Below are positions 25,349 through 34,205 of a DNA stretch of 64,000 bases, in pieces. The DNA comes from Clostridiaceae bacterium. GTDB taxonomy: Bacteria; Bacillota; Clostridia; Lachnospirales; Lachnospiraceae. Both the position numbers and the translations under genes were made by a program. Every line of letters starts with the position of its first letter. Positions within the stretch are counted from its first letter, which is position 1. The stretch lies in the NCBI GenBank assembly GCA_910575435.1, contig CAJTGI010000001.1, positions 291,760 through 355,759 on the forward strand, read 5' to 3'. The notes under the pieces were generated by a model. That model searched no databases, had not been told where the DNA came from, and saw only the letters and a list, made by a program, of their open reading frames with translations.

Positions 25349-28300
25349 TTACAGCCCATCATCCACTTCCATGCGGCTACCCTCCCTGGATTTCCTAATC
25401 CGAATCTGCTGAGGGATATTTGCAGTCAATTCCTCCCTGTGGCTGATAATGCCCACCATCTTATTCGTCCCAGACAATCCCATCAGAGTATCCAAGGCAC
25501 AGGCAATGGACTTGCGATCCAATGTGCCAAATCCTTCGTCAATAAACAACGCATCCATCTGAATCCCGCCCAGATGGGAAGAAACCGTATCCGAAAGGCC
25601 CAATGCCAAGCTCAGGGACGCCTGAAAGCTCTCCCCCCCTGATAGATTCCCCACGGGCCTTCTATGCCCGGTAAAATTATCCAACACTTCCAGATTCAAG
25701 AAACTATTGCTCCTCTTTCCCACGGAATCCCTCTGCCGGAAAAGTTCATACCGGCCATCGCTCATAGGGAGCAGCCTTCGGTTTGCCGCCGCAATAATGC
25801 TGTCAAACCCCCTGGCTTGAACATACTGCTCCAAAGTAATCTTTGCCCTGCCGCTCAGCTGCCCCGCTACTAGCTGGTACAATCGGGTGCAGAGGTCATT
25901 TTCCTTCCGATATTTTTCCAGTTCCTCCCTCTTGCCAAGAATTTCTCTCCTAATCTTCTCATTATTTTTCCTGCGTCGGTCAGTCTCCCCAATCCGATCA
26001 CCCAACTCCTCCGCCAGGCGGGATTGCACATCCAACTGGGTTTTCAGTTCATCCACATCCATCCACGTCCGGTCTCCGGCATCCTCTTGGGCCTGTGCCA
26101 GTCTGGCCTCATTGCTTTTCACCTGGTAATCATAATCAGATCTGGCCTCCTGATTTTCTTTCAGCACCCTCTCAGAAACCACGTATTTCAGAAAGTCCTC
26201 CCGGGAGGCAAATCCATTCTCCGCCATCGCCTGACAAAACTCTTCCTTCAGAACATTCTCTTCCTCCCTGCCCTTTCGGCATTCCTCGCTAAGCGTAGCA
26301 AAAGCCGACTCCTGCTCCATCTCCTTAAGCCCTGCCTCCCTTTCCTCCCTCTCGGCAGCACCAATGGCATCTGAAATCGTCTTCCAATGCAGTTTCGTCC
26401 TCTCCTGCTCCTCCATCGCTTCCTGAAAGGTGCCATATTCCAATTCTCCAAGACTGCAGAGCAAGGCCCTCTTTTCCGCCAATGCGGTCCGGCCCTCCTC
26501 CCATTTCTTCAAATAGGCTTCCTTTCTGGCGACAAGCCTCTGGGATTCCCTTTCCCGTGCATCTGCCAACGCCTCCTGGTCTCCTGCCAGAATCTGGCAT
26601 TCCTTCTGGACAGCCATTTTTCTCTGCATCCTCGCTTCCTTCTGCGCCTTGATTTCCTCCTGGGCCGCAGCAGACAGGGAAAATAGTTCCTCCCAGGACA
26701 TATCTTGGGAATGCTCTAAGGAAAGAAAATCCGACTCCAGCATCTCCAAAATGGAATCTCTCAGGGAATCGCCCATGGACTCTAAGGATGCCCGGTGGCT
26801 TTCCAACGCCAAAAGAGCTTCCTCCTTCCCTTCCCTAGCCTCCCTCTCCTGCCGTTGGAGCCTTTTCAATTCCTCCTCGGTAATCGCCTCCTCTGGAAGA
26901 GAGGCCAGGCTGGGATGATGAACTGCGCCGCACACGGGGCATGCGTCCCCTTCCTGGAGGGACTGGGCCAGAAGCCCTGCCCTGCAGTGATCCAGAGCAA
27001 TCTCCCCCCGCCTTCTCTGCTCCTCCCTCTCCTTCCACACTCTCTGCCTTTCCAGAAATCTATTCTGCCCCAGGGACAATTCCTCCTGCCTCTTTCTGTA
27101 AGAGGGAATCTCCTTCCCGATTATTTTCTCTGCCTTTCTCTCCCATTCGGTCAGAAATTTCATCTCGTTCTCCAATGACGCCAGTTCCCCAGGCTTACTT
27201 TCCAGCGCGGCAACCTCCCTCTCCAAGCGCGCCACTTTCTCCTTCCATGTCTTCTCCCATGCCTCTATCTCGGCCCCCTCTCTTCCCAGCGCTTCCTGGG
27301 TTTCCTCCAGTCCTTTGACCTGGGCGGCCAGAGAATCCCGCCGCTGGTATTTCTCAAAATCCTCCTCCAGTTTCTGAGACCTTCTCCTGGAATCCTCTCC
27401 CTCCTGGGCCCGCTCTCTCGCCTTTCCCAAACCTTCCGCCGCCCTGCGGTGCCTTTCCCTAGCCGCCGCCAATTCCTTTTCTTTCAAGGCAATCTCTTCC
27501 TCTGCCCTGACAAGTTCCCTCCCCTTCCTGCGCCAGCAGTCATAGGCTGGATTTACATCCCGGAGGGCGGCTGCCTGCCTCTCCACCAGGCAGGACAGTT
27601 TCTCCATCTCCTCCCTCTTTCCCGCCAATTCCTCCTTTTCCATCTGAAGCTGCTCCAATCTGCGCAGAAACTGATTATTGGTCTCCGCCAGGTGAAACGC
27701 CCGCTTCTTCTCCTCCAATATCTTGGTGACCGCACCCAATTCTTCCTTCCCTTCCCTGAATGCCGCCTGGTCTTCCTCCCCAATCTGCCCCAGCACCTGC
27801 GCCATCTCTTCCAGATTCCATGCGCTGCCGCTCTCCAAGGCATTCTCCTTCAATTCCTTCAGCCTTTCCCCGAAGGCACTATCCTCTCCCGCCTCCCCAT
27901 CGGCAAAATATTGCAGAATGCTCTGCTCCGTGGAGCGCATTCCCAATTCACTGGCATCTTTCCTGGACTTGAGCCGCTCTCCGATCTTCTGATATCCATC
28001 CGTCATAAATATAGTGCGGAGAATCCCCGTCCTCGCCTTCGTATCCGCATTGAGAAGTTCCCGAAATTCCCCCTGGGCAATCATTACAATCTGCTTAAAC
28101 TGCCTTGCGTCTATATGGAGCAGTTCCTCCACCGCCCTGTCCACATCCTTTTTTCCCTCCAGGGGCACGCCATCCCCGCAGTACAGCACCACCCGCTCTT
28201 CCTGGGTGACAGTTCCCTCTCCCCGCTTCTTTTTCCGCTCATAGGGAGGCTGGCGGTATACATGGTACTCTTTCCCCTGATGAGAAAAATAAAAATCCAC

Positions 28301-28537
28301 AAAACTCTCTGCCCCCGATGCGGCATAGTCGCTTCGCAGATTCTTAGTATCCCGGTAACTTCCGCTGACCTCCCCATATAGCGCATAGCAGATAGCGTCG
28401 AAAATCGTCGTCTTTCCCGCCCCGGTATCGCCAGAAATCAGAAAAAGCCCCCGCTCCTGAAACTGTTCAAAATCAATCTCCGGCATGGTATCCCCATAGG
28501 GGCCAAAAGCACTGATAATCAGTTTAATGGGTTTCAT
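25349..28537 (-). CDS. sbcC: Exonuclease subunit SbcC
   Basis: 1062 aa SMC-like ATPase of the SbcCD (Mre11-Rad50) complex that cuts hairpins and protein-blocked DNA ends. Walker A is SGDTGAGKTTIFDAICYALY. Long coiled coils flank the zinc hook (DACPVCGAVHH, around residue 535). The C-terminal half has the signature VGNLSGGESFQASLSLALGL and Walker B ALFIDEGFGTLD. The start at 28537 overlaps the end of sbcD by 14 nt, with AGGTG 6 nt upstream, so translation is coupled. Confidence 0.97.
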   Translation of the reverse strand: MKPIKLIISAFGPYGDTMPEIDFEQFQERGLFLISGDTGAGKTTIFDAICYALYGEVSGSYRDTKNLRSDYAASGAESFVDFYFSHQGKEYHVYRQPPYERKKKRGEGTVTQEERVVLYCGDGVPLEGKKDVDRAVEELLHIDARQFKQIVMIAQGEFRELLNADTKARTGILRTIFMTDGYQKIGERLKSRKDASELGMRSTEQSILQYFADGEAGEDSAFGERLKELKENALESGSAWNLEEMAQVLGQIGEEDQAAFREGKEELGAVTKILEEKKRAFHLAETNNQFLRRLEQLQMEKEELAGKREEMEKLSCLVERQAAALRDVNPAYDCWRRKGRELVRAEEEIALKEKELAAARERHRRAAEGLGKARERAQEGEDSRRRSQKLEEDFEKYQRRDSLAAQVKGLEETQEALGREGAEIEAWEKTWKEKVARLEREVAALESKPGELASLENEMKFLTEWERKAEKIIGKEIPSYRKRQEELSLGQNRFLERQRVWKEREEQRRRGEIALDHCRAGLLAQSLQEGDACPVCGAVHHPSLASLPEEAITEEELKRLQRQEREAREGKEEALLALESHRASLESMGDSLRDSILEMLESDFLSLEHSQDMSWEELFSLSAAAQEEIKAQKEARMQRKMAVQKECQILAGDQEALADARERESQRLVARKEAYLKKWEEGRTALAEKRALLCSLGELEYGTFQEAMEEQERTKLHWKTISDAIGAAEREEREAGLKEMEQESAFATLSEECRKGREEENVLKEEFCQAMAENGFASREDFLKYVVSERVLKENQEARSDYDYQVKSNEARLAQAQEDAGDRTWMDVDELKTQLDVQSRLAEELGDRIGETDRRRKNNEKIRREILGKREELEKYRKENDLCTRLYQLVAGQLSGRAKITLEQYVQARGFDSIIAAANRRLLPMSDGRYELFRQRDSVGKRSNSFLNLEVLDNFTGHRRPVGNLSGGESFQASLSLALGLSDTVSSHLGGIQMDALFIDEGFGTLDRKSIACALDTLMGLSGTNKMVGIISHREELTANIPQQIRIRKSREGSRMEVDDGL

Positions 28538-29681
28538 CTGCAACACCTGCCTCTCCTGCCACTTCCATCATAATCTCCGCTTCCTCCCCGCTGATTTCCC
28601 GACCATACATCATCTGATAAAAATCAGATATCAATTCCCGGAAAGATTTCTCCCGAGCCGACCTTGCCCCATCAAAATCCTCCCTCTCCCTCGTGCGGGA
28701 ATTGTCATAATCAATTTTCATGGCGTTGGGATAATGCTGCCTGACGATTGCCATGGCATCGGAAACCGGACTTTCATCCGTAAGGGTCACATAAATATAA
28801 TCCTCCGGAGATAGAATATTTTCTTTCAGCAGAATCTGGTCCATCTTCCCCTTGAGATGCCTCATATCCCGAAGGGGTTTCAGGGGCACCAGTTCCACCT
28901 CCAGCTCTCCCTTTTTCCCAAAGGAAATCACTGGCACGGACTTCTCATTAGAAATCTCGCTGAGAGAATATTTTAGAGGCGAGCCGGAATACCTCACCCT
29001 GTCCCCCGCCACCCGCTGGGGAGAATGGATATGCCCCAGAGCCACGTAATCAAAAGCATCAAAGCAGTCTGCACCAATCTTTTCCACAGCACCCACATGC
29101 TGCACCGCCCCATTCTCCGAACCGGCCAGTTCCACCTCTCCGCTCCTTCCCGCCACGAACTGGTGGGCCACTAGGATATTCCGCTGGCTCTCGTCAATAT
29201 TAGCATGTCCCACCACGGTGCGCACCGCCTTGTCATAGGAATCGATTTCCTGGTCTGGAAAGAAATGCCGCACCTGGGAGGCCTTCACGAAGGGAAGAAG
29301 ATAAATATGTAAAGGTCCATGCTCGTCCAGAATCGTATGCTTAGATAGGGCTCCCTCATACTTAGACGCAATATAGATGCCATGGGAGGCGAACAGGCCG
29401 CTGCCAAAATGAAGCCTCTCGTCAGAATCATGGTTCCCGCTGATGATAAATGCCTTCATCCCCCGCTCCGCCAGCTGGCAGAGGAATCGGTCAAAGACCC
29501 GCACCGCCTCCTCGCTGGGAACAGACTTGTCAAACACGTCCCCCGCTATCAAAATTCCGTCAACTTCCCGCTTCGCCCCGATATCCAAAATTTGATCAAG
29601 AATATACCTCTGATCCTCAATCATGCTGTAGTCATTCACTGACTTACCGATATGCAAATCCCCTAGATGCAGTAATTTCAT
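28524..29681 (-). CDS. sbcD: Exonuclease subunit SbcD
   Basis: 385 aa calcineurin-like phosphoesterase, the nuclease half of SbcCD. The five metal-binding blocks are visible: LHLGDLHIGKSVNDYS, ILIAGDVFDKSVPSE, FIISGNHDSDERLHFGSG, ILVAHQFVAG and VALGHIHSPQ. AAAGGA precedes the ATG. It is upstream of, and overlaps, sbcC, the normal order. Confidence 0.97.
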   Translation of the reverse strand: MKLLHLGDLHIGKSVNDYSMIEDQRYILDQILDIGAKREVDGILIAGDVFDKSVPSEEAVRVFDRFLCQLAERGMKAFIISGNHDSDERLHFGSGLFASHGIYIASKYEGALSKHTILDEHGPLHIYLLPFVKASQVRHFFPDQEIDSYDKAVRTVVGHANIDESQRNILVAHQFVAGRSGEVELAGSENGAVQHVGAVEKIGADCFDAFDYVALGHIHSPQRVAGDRVRYSGSPLKYSLSEISNEKSVPVISFGKKGELEVELVPLKPLRDMRHLKGKMDQILLKENILSPEDYIYVTLTDESPVSDAMAIVRQHYPNAMKIDYDNSRTREREDFDGARSAREKSFRELISDFYQMMYGREISGEEAEIMMEVAGEAGVADETH

Positions 29682-29857
29682 TTATTTTCCTTTCCGCTGC
29701 CTGTGCTATTATCTTGCACTTGCCATGATTTCGAACTTGTATATATTAATAACAACTGCTGCCATATGGTAAAAATAATACCACAAAGCAGAGTGCCAAT
29801 CAATAATCCTACGGCTCCTATTACGATTCGCCACAATACATTTATTTCAGAACCTTA

Positions 29858-29886
29858 TTGACAAGGGGAAATGCTCTCTATATAAT
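29858..29886 (+). promoter_or_regulatory. Perfect sigma-A promoter of the TetR operon
   Basis: -35 TTGACA (29858-29863), 17 bp, -10 TATAAT (29881-29886). The operator palindrome overlaps the last bases of the -10. Confidence 0.88.
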
Positions 29887-29904
29887 TAAACTGCAAGTTT
29901 AATT
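29884..29904 (+). promoter_or_regulatory. 21-bp palindromic operator, probably for the TetR regulator
   Basis: AATTAAACT-GCA-AGTTTAATT is a perfect inverted repeat with 9-bp arms. It covers the -10 end and the transcription start, the expected place for self-repression by the TetR protein encoded 18 nt downstream. Confidence 0.75.
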
Positions 29905-29921
29905 AGTACAAGGAGGAACAC

Positions 29922-30557
29922 ATGGGTCGAAGAAAGAAAGAGCCTAGAAGCGTACACCGGGAAAACATCGTGTCTGCGGCATCCGCTTTATTTATGGAAA
30001 GGGGAATTGCCGCCACTTCTATGGACGATATAGCGAAGGCCGCCGGATATAGCAAGGCAACATTATATGTATATTTTGAAAACAAGGAGGAGATTGTCAG
30101 CATTTTGGTTTTACATAGCATGAAGAAACTTGACGGCTATATATCTTCTGCCCTGATGCAACATGAAGCCACGAAAGCAAGATATGACTTGATCTGCCGC
30201 GGGCTGGTGCAGTATCAGGAGGAATTTCCATTTTATTTCCAAATGGTATTGGATAAAATCAACATTGATTTTGACAGCCAAGGCTATCTGCCGGAAGAAA
30301 AGGAAACCTATCAAATCGGGGAGGAGATCAATGAAAAGATCAAGGACTTTCTACTATCCGGCATGGAAAAGGGGGATTTGCGGAATGATTTGGAAATGAT
30401 GCCTGCCATATTTAATTTCTGGGGTATGCTTTCCGGAATCATTCAGCTTGCCGCTAACAAAGAAGAATACATTAAAAAGTCAATGGGCTTATCAAAAGGA
30501 AAGTTTTTGGAATATGGCTTTTCCCTTGTTTACCATTCGATTGCGACAGAGGAGTGA
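29922..30557 (+). CDS. TetR/AcrR-family repressor
   Basis: 211 aa. The N-terminal helix-turn-helix (about 15-60) reads NIVSAASALFMERGIAATSM then DDIAKAAGYSKATLYVYFEN. The ligand-binding C-terminal domain is divergent. AAGGAGG precedes the ATG. The palindrome over the promoter suggests autoregulation, and the two flavin-related genes behind it would be co-regulated. The inducer is unknown. Confidence 0.92.
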   Translation: MGRRKKEPRSVHRENIVSAASALFMERGIAATSMDDIAKAAGYSKATLYVYFENKEEIVSILVLHSMKKLDGYISSALMQHEATKARYDLICRGLVQYQEEFPFYFQMVLDKINIDFDSQGYLPEEKETYQIGEEINEKIKDFLLSGMEKGDLRNDLEMMPAIFNFWGMLSGIIQLAANKEEYIKKSMGLSKGKFLEYGFSLVYHSIATEE

Positions 30558-30562
30558 TGATT

Positions 30563-31132
30563 ATGAATGAAAAAAACGTGCTTGCCATTTTAGGCAGTCC
30601 TCATACAAACGGAACGACAGCCGCCATGTTGAATCTGGCAGTTCATAAAGCGGAACAGGCGGGGTATGCTGTAACGAAAATCAATCTGTATGAAAAGGAA
30701 CTTTCTTTCTGCACAGGTTGCCGGATTTGCATGGATACGCATATTTGCGTCCAGAAAGATGATATACAGGAAATTGCCCTGTTTTTACATAAGAGCCAAC
30801 TTGTAATCCTTGCCGCCCCTGTCTATTGGGCGAATGTTCCGGCTCCTGTCAAAAACTTATTTGACCGATTGCTGGGAACGGCTATGGAAGAAACAGATAC
30901 ATTTCCAAAACCACGCTTGCGGGAGAAGCAATATATGATTTTGACTTCCTGCAATACTCCCGCGCCTTTTTCGTGGATATTCGGACAGAGCAGAGGGGCG
31001 ATCCGCAGTATGGACGAATTTTTCAAGACCGCAGGCATGAAACTGGCGGGAAAAGTGGTGTGTGCAAATGCAAAGAATAAGAAAGAACTGCCTAAGCGTA
31101 TCACAAAAAAGATTGAGAGGTGCGTGAAATGA
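30563..31132 (+). CDS. Flavodoxin-fold NAD(P)H-dependent oxidoreductase
   Basis: 189 aa. Flavodoxin-like start VLAILGSPHTNGTTAAMLNL (phosphate loop for FMN), a cysteine pair region FCTGCRICMDTHICVQKDD typical of iron-sulfur-flavoprotein relatives, then ILAAPVYWANVPAPVKNLFD. It probably reduces a quinone, nitro compound or other xenobiotic with FMN. Several in-frame starts exist (GTG 30554, ATG 30557, ATG 30563); GAGGAG fits 30563 best. It ends overlapping the next gene by ATGA. Confidence 0.88.
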   Translation: MNEKNVLAILGSPHTNGTTAAMLNLAVHKAEQAGYAVTKINLYEKELSFCTGCRICMDTHICVQKDDIQEIALFLHKSQLVILAAPVYWANVPAPVKNLFDRLLGTAMEETDTFPKPRLREKQYMILTSCNTPAPFSWIFGQSRGAIRSMDEFFKTAGMKLAGKVVCANAKNKKELPKRITKKIERCVK

Positions 31133-31557
31133 AATTATCCCGAAAAAGAATCCTGTCGCTTACAGCAATGCTTCTTTTCCTTACCGCTATGATTTTTACG
31201 GCGGTTTATCTGAAAAGCGTGGCAGATTATAAGAGGGCAGTAAAAGAGACGACGTTTAGCAACCTGGATATTTCTGATGTTCCCGACGGAGTTTATGTCG
31301 GAGAATATGACGTGGATTTTATTTATGCCAAAGTAGAGGTAACCGTTCAAGCCGGAGCAATTACGAACATTGATATTCTGGAGCATAAGAATGGGCGCGG
31401 AAGCCGCGCAGAAGTTGTTGTTGACAGAATCATTGAAGAACAGAAAATAGAGGTTGACGCTGTATCGGGGGCAACAAATTCTAGCACCGCCATAAAGAAA
31501 GCTGTTGAAAATGCCCTGGCAACTCATATTATTGGAACCGCTTTGCGAACCCAATAA
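31129..31557 (+). CDS. Membrane-anchored FMN-binding domain protein
   Basis: 142 aa. An N-terminal anchor (ILSLTAMLLFLTAMIFTAVY) is followed by an extracytoplasmic FMN-bind domain: VPDGVYVGEYDVDFIYAKV, then the flavinylation motif DAVSGATNSSTAIKKA, whose threonine would carry covalently bound FMN after ApbE action. No apbE gene is in the window. It starts inside the stop of the oxidoreductase gene (ATGA) and is coupled to it. Likely role: extracytoplasmic electron transfer connected to the TetR-regulated oxidoreductase. Confidence 0.9.
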   Translation: MKLSRKRILSLTAMLLFLTAMIFTAVYLKSVADYKRAVKETTFSNLDISDVPDGVYVGEYDVDFIYAKVEVTVQAGAITNIDILEHKNGRGSRAEVVVDRIIEEQKIEVDAVSGATNSSTAIKKAVENALATHIIGTALRTQ

Positions 31558-31593
31558 TCACGTATTACCCAAGAACCTATGATGGGGAGTCAA

Positions 31594-31625
31594 GAGGGCG
31601 AAATCAGCAGACTGTTTCCGCCCTC
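31594..31625 (+). terminator. Hairpin after the FMN-binding gene
   Basis: GAGGGCG and CGCCCTC pair around CAG/CTG-rich inner bases, 37 nt after the stop. No T-run follows, so termination here is uncertain. Confidence 0.4.
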
Positions 31626-31774
31626 AATCTATTATGGGGATTATTACGCAGCAGAGGTTGTTTTGTCCTTGATTTATGCGGCTTTGTGAGCGTTGAAATG
31701 ACAGGGCAAGGGTTTTATAGGTTTTATATGTCTGCCCTCAAAAACGGCGTTCTATTGCGTAACAATAAATATAT

Positions 31775-33295
31775 TTAAATTAGTTTATCTGCCATTTTTA
31801 GTTCTTCTAATTCCATTTCATATTGCTTGATCGCATTTTGTAATAACCATTTTCTGTTTTCACTTTTCCATATCGTTAAATTTTTCTTATCGTAAAAAAA
31901 AGAAAAATCATGTATTGTACAAGAAAGTTTTGTATGTATATGTGCCCAATCGTGCAACTCCTTTGGAGGTATTGGTAAATCACTTTGTTTCAAAAACCAT
32001 TTTGAGATTTCAATGTTAAGAGGAACAACACTATCAATCAATTCTTCTTCGGTTATCGTATTATTTAGATACTCTCTAAATATTTTAATGTATTGTTCGG
32101 CTGCCGATATAATATTAGCAGTATATTCCCTTGTAATTTGAATCAATTCATCCTTATCCAAGGTATTATCTTTTAAGTTCTTTATTAACTCATATGAACC
32201 ATGTACATCAATGTGAACTTCCTTTGCAACGATAGTATTTTTTGATGTACGATACCAATATTCTTTGTCTTGTGTATCATCAACCCATGTAGAATAACAA
32301 ATAAAATTACAATCAACCATATCATCCTCATCATAACCAAAATAGCACCATATGATATTTGCCGCACATCCTTTATAACGGGCTTCTGCAATTTCATTTT
32401 GATATACCTCATAATAAAGTACTTTATTTTTTATCTCTGTTGCGATTTCTGCAATTTGTTCCATCGAACTTTGAAAACGCAAAATTACTTTAACAGACAA
32501 CCTTTTTGCACCGGCATGATGTTCTGGTTCAACATTATAAATAATATAGTTATCTGTTTCTTCGTATACTTTTGCGATTTTGTAGGGATTGTATTCTTCA
32601 ACATCAAAAAATATAGTTCCACCTATACTTGAGCGAAATATTGGTTGCTGAAAATTACGATTCCCTTTTCTGTTTGAAACTTCTGCTAAATGGAATATTG
32701 CTTCATTTATTGCTTCCAAAGATTTCTTACCTTTTCTAATCAAAAAACGCGCAGTTAATGCATCACATACAAAACTTGTATATAAACTAATTTCATTATC
32801 TTCGTTAAAACCAGAATATTGGTCAGCACCACAAGAAGCTAATACTGCGAAACCGCGTCCAGCAAAATGTTCAACCGTTTCATCAATATCTATCGCTGGA
32901 ACATTTTCAAGTGAAAAGTCACCCGAATGACAACTATCTATAATAGCAATTTTATTTTTAGCTTGTATTTGCTCTATCGTATTAAGCAGATCTTGTAACT
33001 CAATCAAACCATCACTCAATACTAAGCAATTTTTTCCATCGTGACCAGAGAAGTAGAAAATAAATGTATCATTTTTCGATATATCTTTAAGTACAGTGTA
33101 TATTGATGTAATAAAATCATTCTTTGTTACAATGCCGGTTTCGCCAGACAAATGTATATTGCTTGGGTTTATATTTAATCCTTTGACAAGAGCCTTTCTC
33201 ATTGCAAATAAATCATTTCTGCACATAGGTAAAGACGGACATTTAAAGGTTAAATATTCACATACTCCTACTAATAATACTTTTGTCGTTCCCAT
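31775..33295 (-). CDS. Caspase-family (C14-like) protease, possible stand-alone defence effector
   Basis: 506 aa. The N-terminal caspase-like domain (about 1-230) has the catalytic histidine in FIFYFSGHDGKN (His85) and the catalytic cysteine in IAIIDSCHSGDF (Cys122), plus the early KVLLVGVCEYL strand and NDLFAMRKAL helix. The C-terminal half (about 240-506) is not recognised; it is helical near the end (ANIISAAEQYIKIFREYLNN). There is no signal peptide. The gene is much richer in A and T than its neighbours and stands alone between a flavin operon and a broken lipoprotein gene, which suggests recent arrival. Prokaryotic caspase-like proteases often act in phage defence or regulated death; this role is inferred. 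AGGTAGG precedes the ATG. Confidence 0.85.
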   Translation of the reverse strand: MGTTKVLLVGVCEYLTFKCPSLPMCRNDLFAMRKALVKGLNINPSNIHLSGETGIVTKNDFITSIYTVLKDISKNDTFIFYFSGHDGKNCLVLSDGLIELQDLLNTIEQIQAKNKIAIIDSCHSGDFSLENVPAIDIDETVEHFAGRGFAVLASCGADQYSGFNEDNEISLYTSFVCDALTARFLIRKGKKSLEAINEAIFHLAEVSNRKGNRNFQQPIFRSSIGGTIFFDVEEYNPYKIAKVYEETDNYIIYNVEPEHHAGAKRLSVKVILRFQSSMEQIAEIATEIKNKVLYYEVYQNEIAEARYKGCAANIIWCYFGYDEDDMVDCNFICYSTWVDDTQDKEYWYRTSKNTIVAKEVHIDVHGSYELIKNLKDNTLDKDELIQITREYTANIISAAEQYIKIFREYLNNTITEEELIDSVVPLNIEISKWFLKQSDLPIPPKELHDWAHIHTKLSCTIHDFSFFYDKKNLTIWKSENRKWLLQNAIKQYEMELEELKMADKLI

Positions 33296-33424
33296 ATTTT
33301 ACTACCTACCTTTTAGTCATATTGCTTTACAGATTTCTGCTTGTTATTTTAGCATAGTAATCTGATTTTTTCTATATATCAAAATACTTGAGTTTCCGCA
33401 TTTTCATCCACAACACCTGTAGTT

Positions 33425-33628
33425 TTACCATGAATCATTAACAACTCTCAAAAAATATTCCAAAAACAAGAAATCTTTTCCCTTTTTGGTGTCCGTCAAA
33501 TCCAATGCCCCCGACTGGTTGGAACAGGCGGTAAACACGGAAAACGCCAACGGAACTGCAAGCATTACCATCCCCATAAGCCTCCTGCGGCGGCTGACTG
33601 CCCTTTTTCTTTTCTTTATAACATTCAT
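33425..33628 (-). pseudogene. Truncated lipoprotein gene at the caspase-cassette edge
   Basis: An excellent ribosome binding site (AAGGAGG, 9-10 nt) starts a 67-residue frame with a basic head (KKRKRAVSRRRR), a hydrophobic stretch (MGMVMLAVPLAFSVF) and a lipobox-like TAC at about residue 35. After SNQSGALDLTDTKKG the sequence turns AT-rich and stops soon after. This fits the N-terminus of a longer lipoprotein whose body was replaced by the caspase cassette. A genuine tiny lipoprotein is the alternative. Confidence 0.5.
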
Positions 33629-33729
33629 TCTGAATTACCTCCTTGCCAAGATCCTTTCAAGATTACAACCATGGTTCCTAAAGCCATCTACTCTCTCGCA
33701 GGCACCCTGGCTGTTTATATGAAAAAATC

Positions 33730-33758
33730 TTGACAAATATATCGTCCCATGATATATT
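33730..33758 (+). promoter_or_regulatory. PadR promoter with nested palindromes
   Basis: -35 TTGACA (33730-33735), 17 bp, -10 TATATT (33753-33758). An inverted repeat AATATATC-GTCCCAT-GATATATT (33736-33758) fills the spacer and -10 exactly, so a bound repressor would exclude RNA polymerase. Confidence 0.8.
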
Positions 33759-33761
33759 ATT

Positions 33762-33784
33762 TATATCGAGTAACGATATATCGT
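33762..33784 (+). promoter_or_regulatory. Second PadR-type operator
   Basis: TATATCG-AGTAA-CGATATA (33762-33780) is a perfect inverted repeat that overlaps the palindrome ACGATATATCGT (33773-33784). With the upstream site this gives tandem ATATCGT-type half sites around the transcription start. Confidence 0.7.
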
Positions 33785-33813
33785 CCATTGACATAAAAAG
33801 GGGAAAAGCACAC

Positions 33814-34134
33814 ATGGAAAAGCATGCGCCATTGACCGAAGCCATATTTTATATCCTGCTGGCAGTCAGAACGCCCAACCACGGCTACGGCATCATCCAA
33901 GATATCCAGACCATCACAAGCCAACGCCTGATACTGGGTCCCGGAACATTGTATGGGGCCATCCAGTCCCTTGTAAAAAAGGGATGGATTCAGATGTACA
34001 GCGAAGATGCCCACTCCAGGAAGAAGAAGGAATACATCATCACGGAAGCAGGCAGAAATGCCTTCGAGGAGGAGAAGATGCGGCTGGAGGAATTATTAAA
34101 AAATGCAGAACTGATGAATGAGACCAACGTCTGA
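33814..34134 (+). CDS. PadR-family transcriptional regulator
   Basis: 106 aa winged-helix protein of the short PadR type: LTEAIFYILLAVRTPNHGYG, then GPGTLYGAIQSLVKKGWIQM and KKKEYIITEAGRNAFEEEKM. The start at 33814 follows AAGGGG and lies after the operators; upstream in-frame ATGs would fall within the promoter. It is expected to repress itself and the following DUF2812 gene. Confidence 0.93.
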   Translation: MEKHAPLTEAIFYILLAVRTPNHGYGIIQDIQTITSQRLILGPGTLYGAIQSLVKKGWIQMYSEDAHSRKKKEYIITEAGRNAFEEEKMRLEELLKNAELMNETNV

Positions 34135-34205
34135 AACAGCCATATTGCAATACTGTTGGCAAAAACCGATAACCGTAAATAAAAACATATTTGAGGAGAA
34201 GTGAA

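Noticed and set aside
27449-28381. Plus-strand open frame of 310 codons inside sbcC
   Set aside because: A shadow of the coding bias of sbcC, with no start signal or family match.
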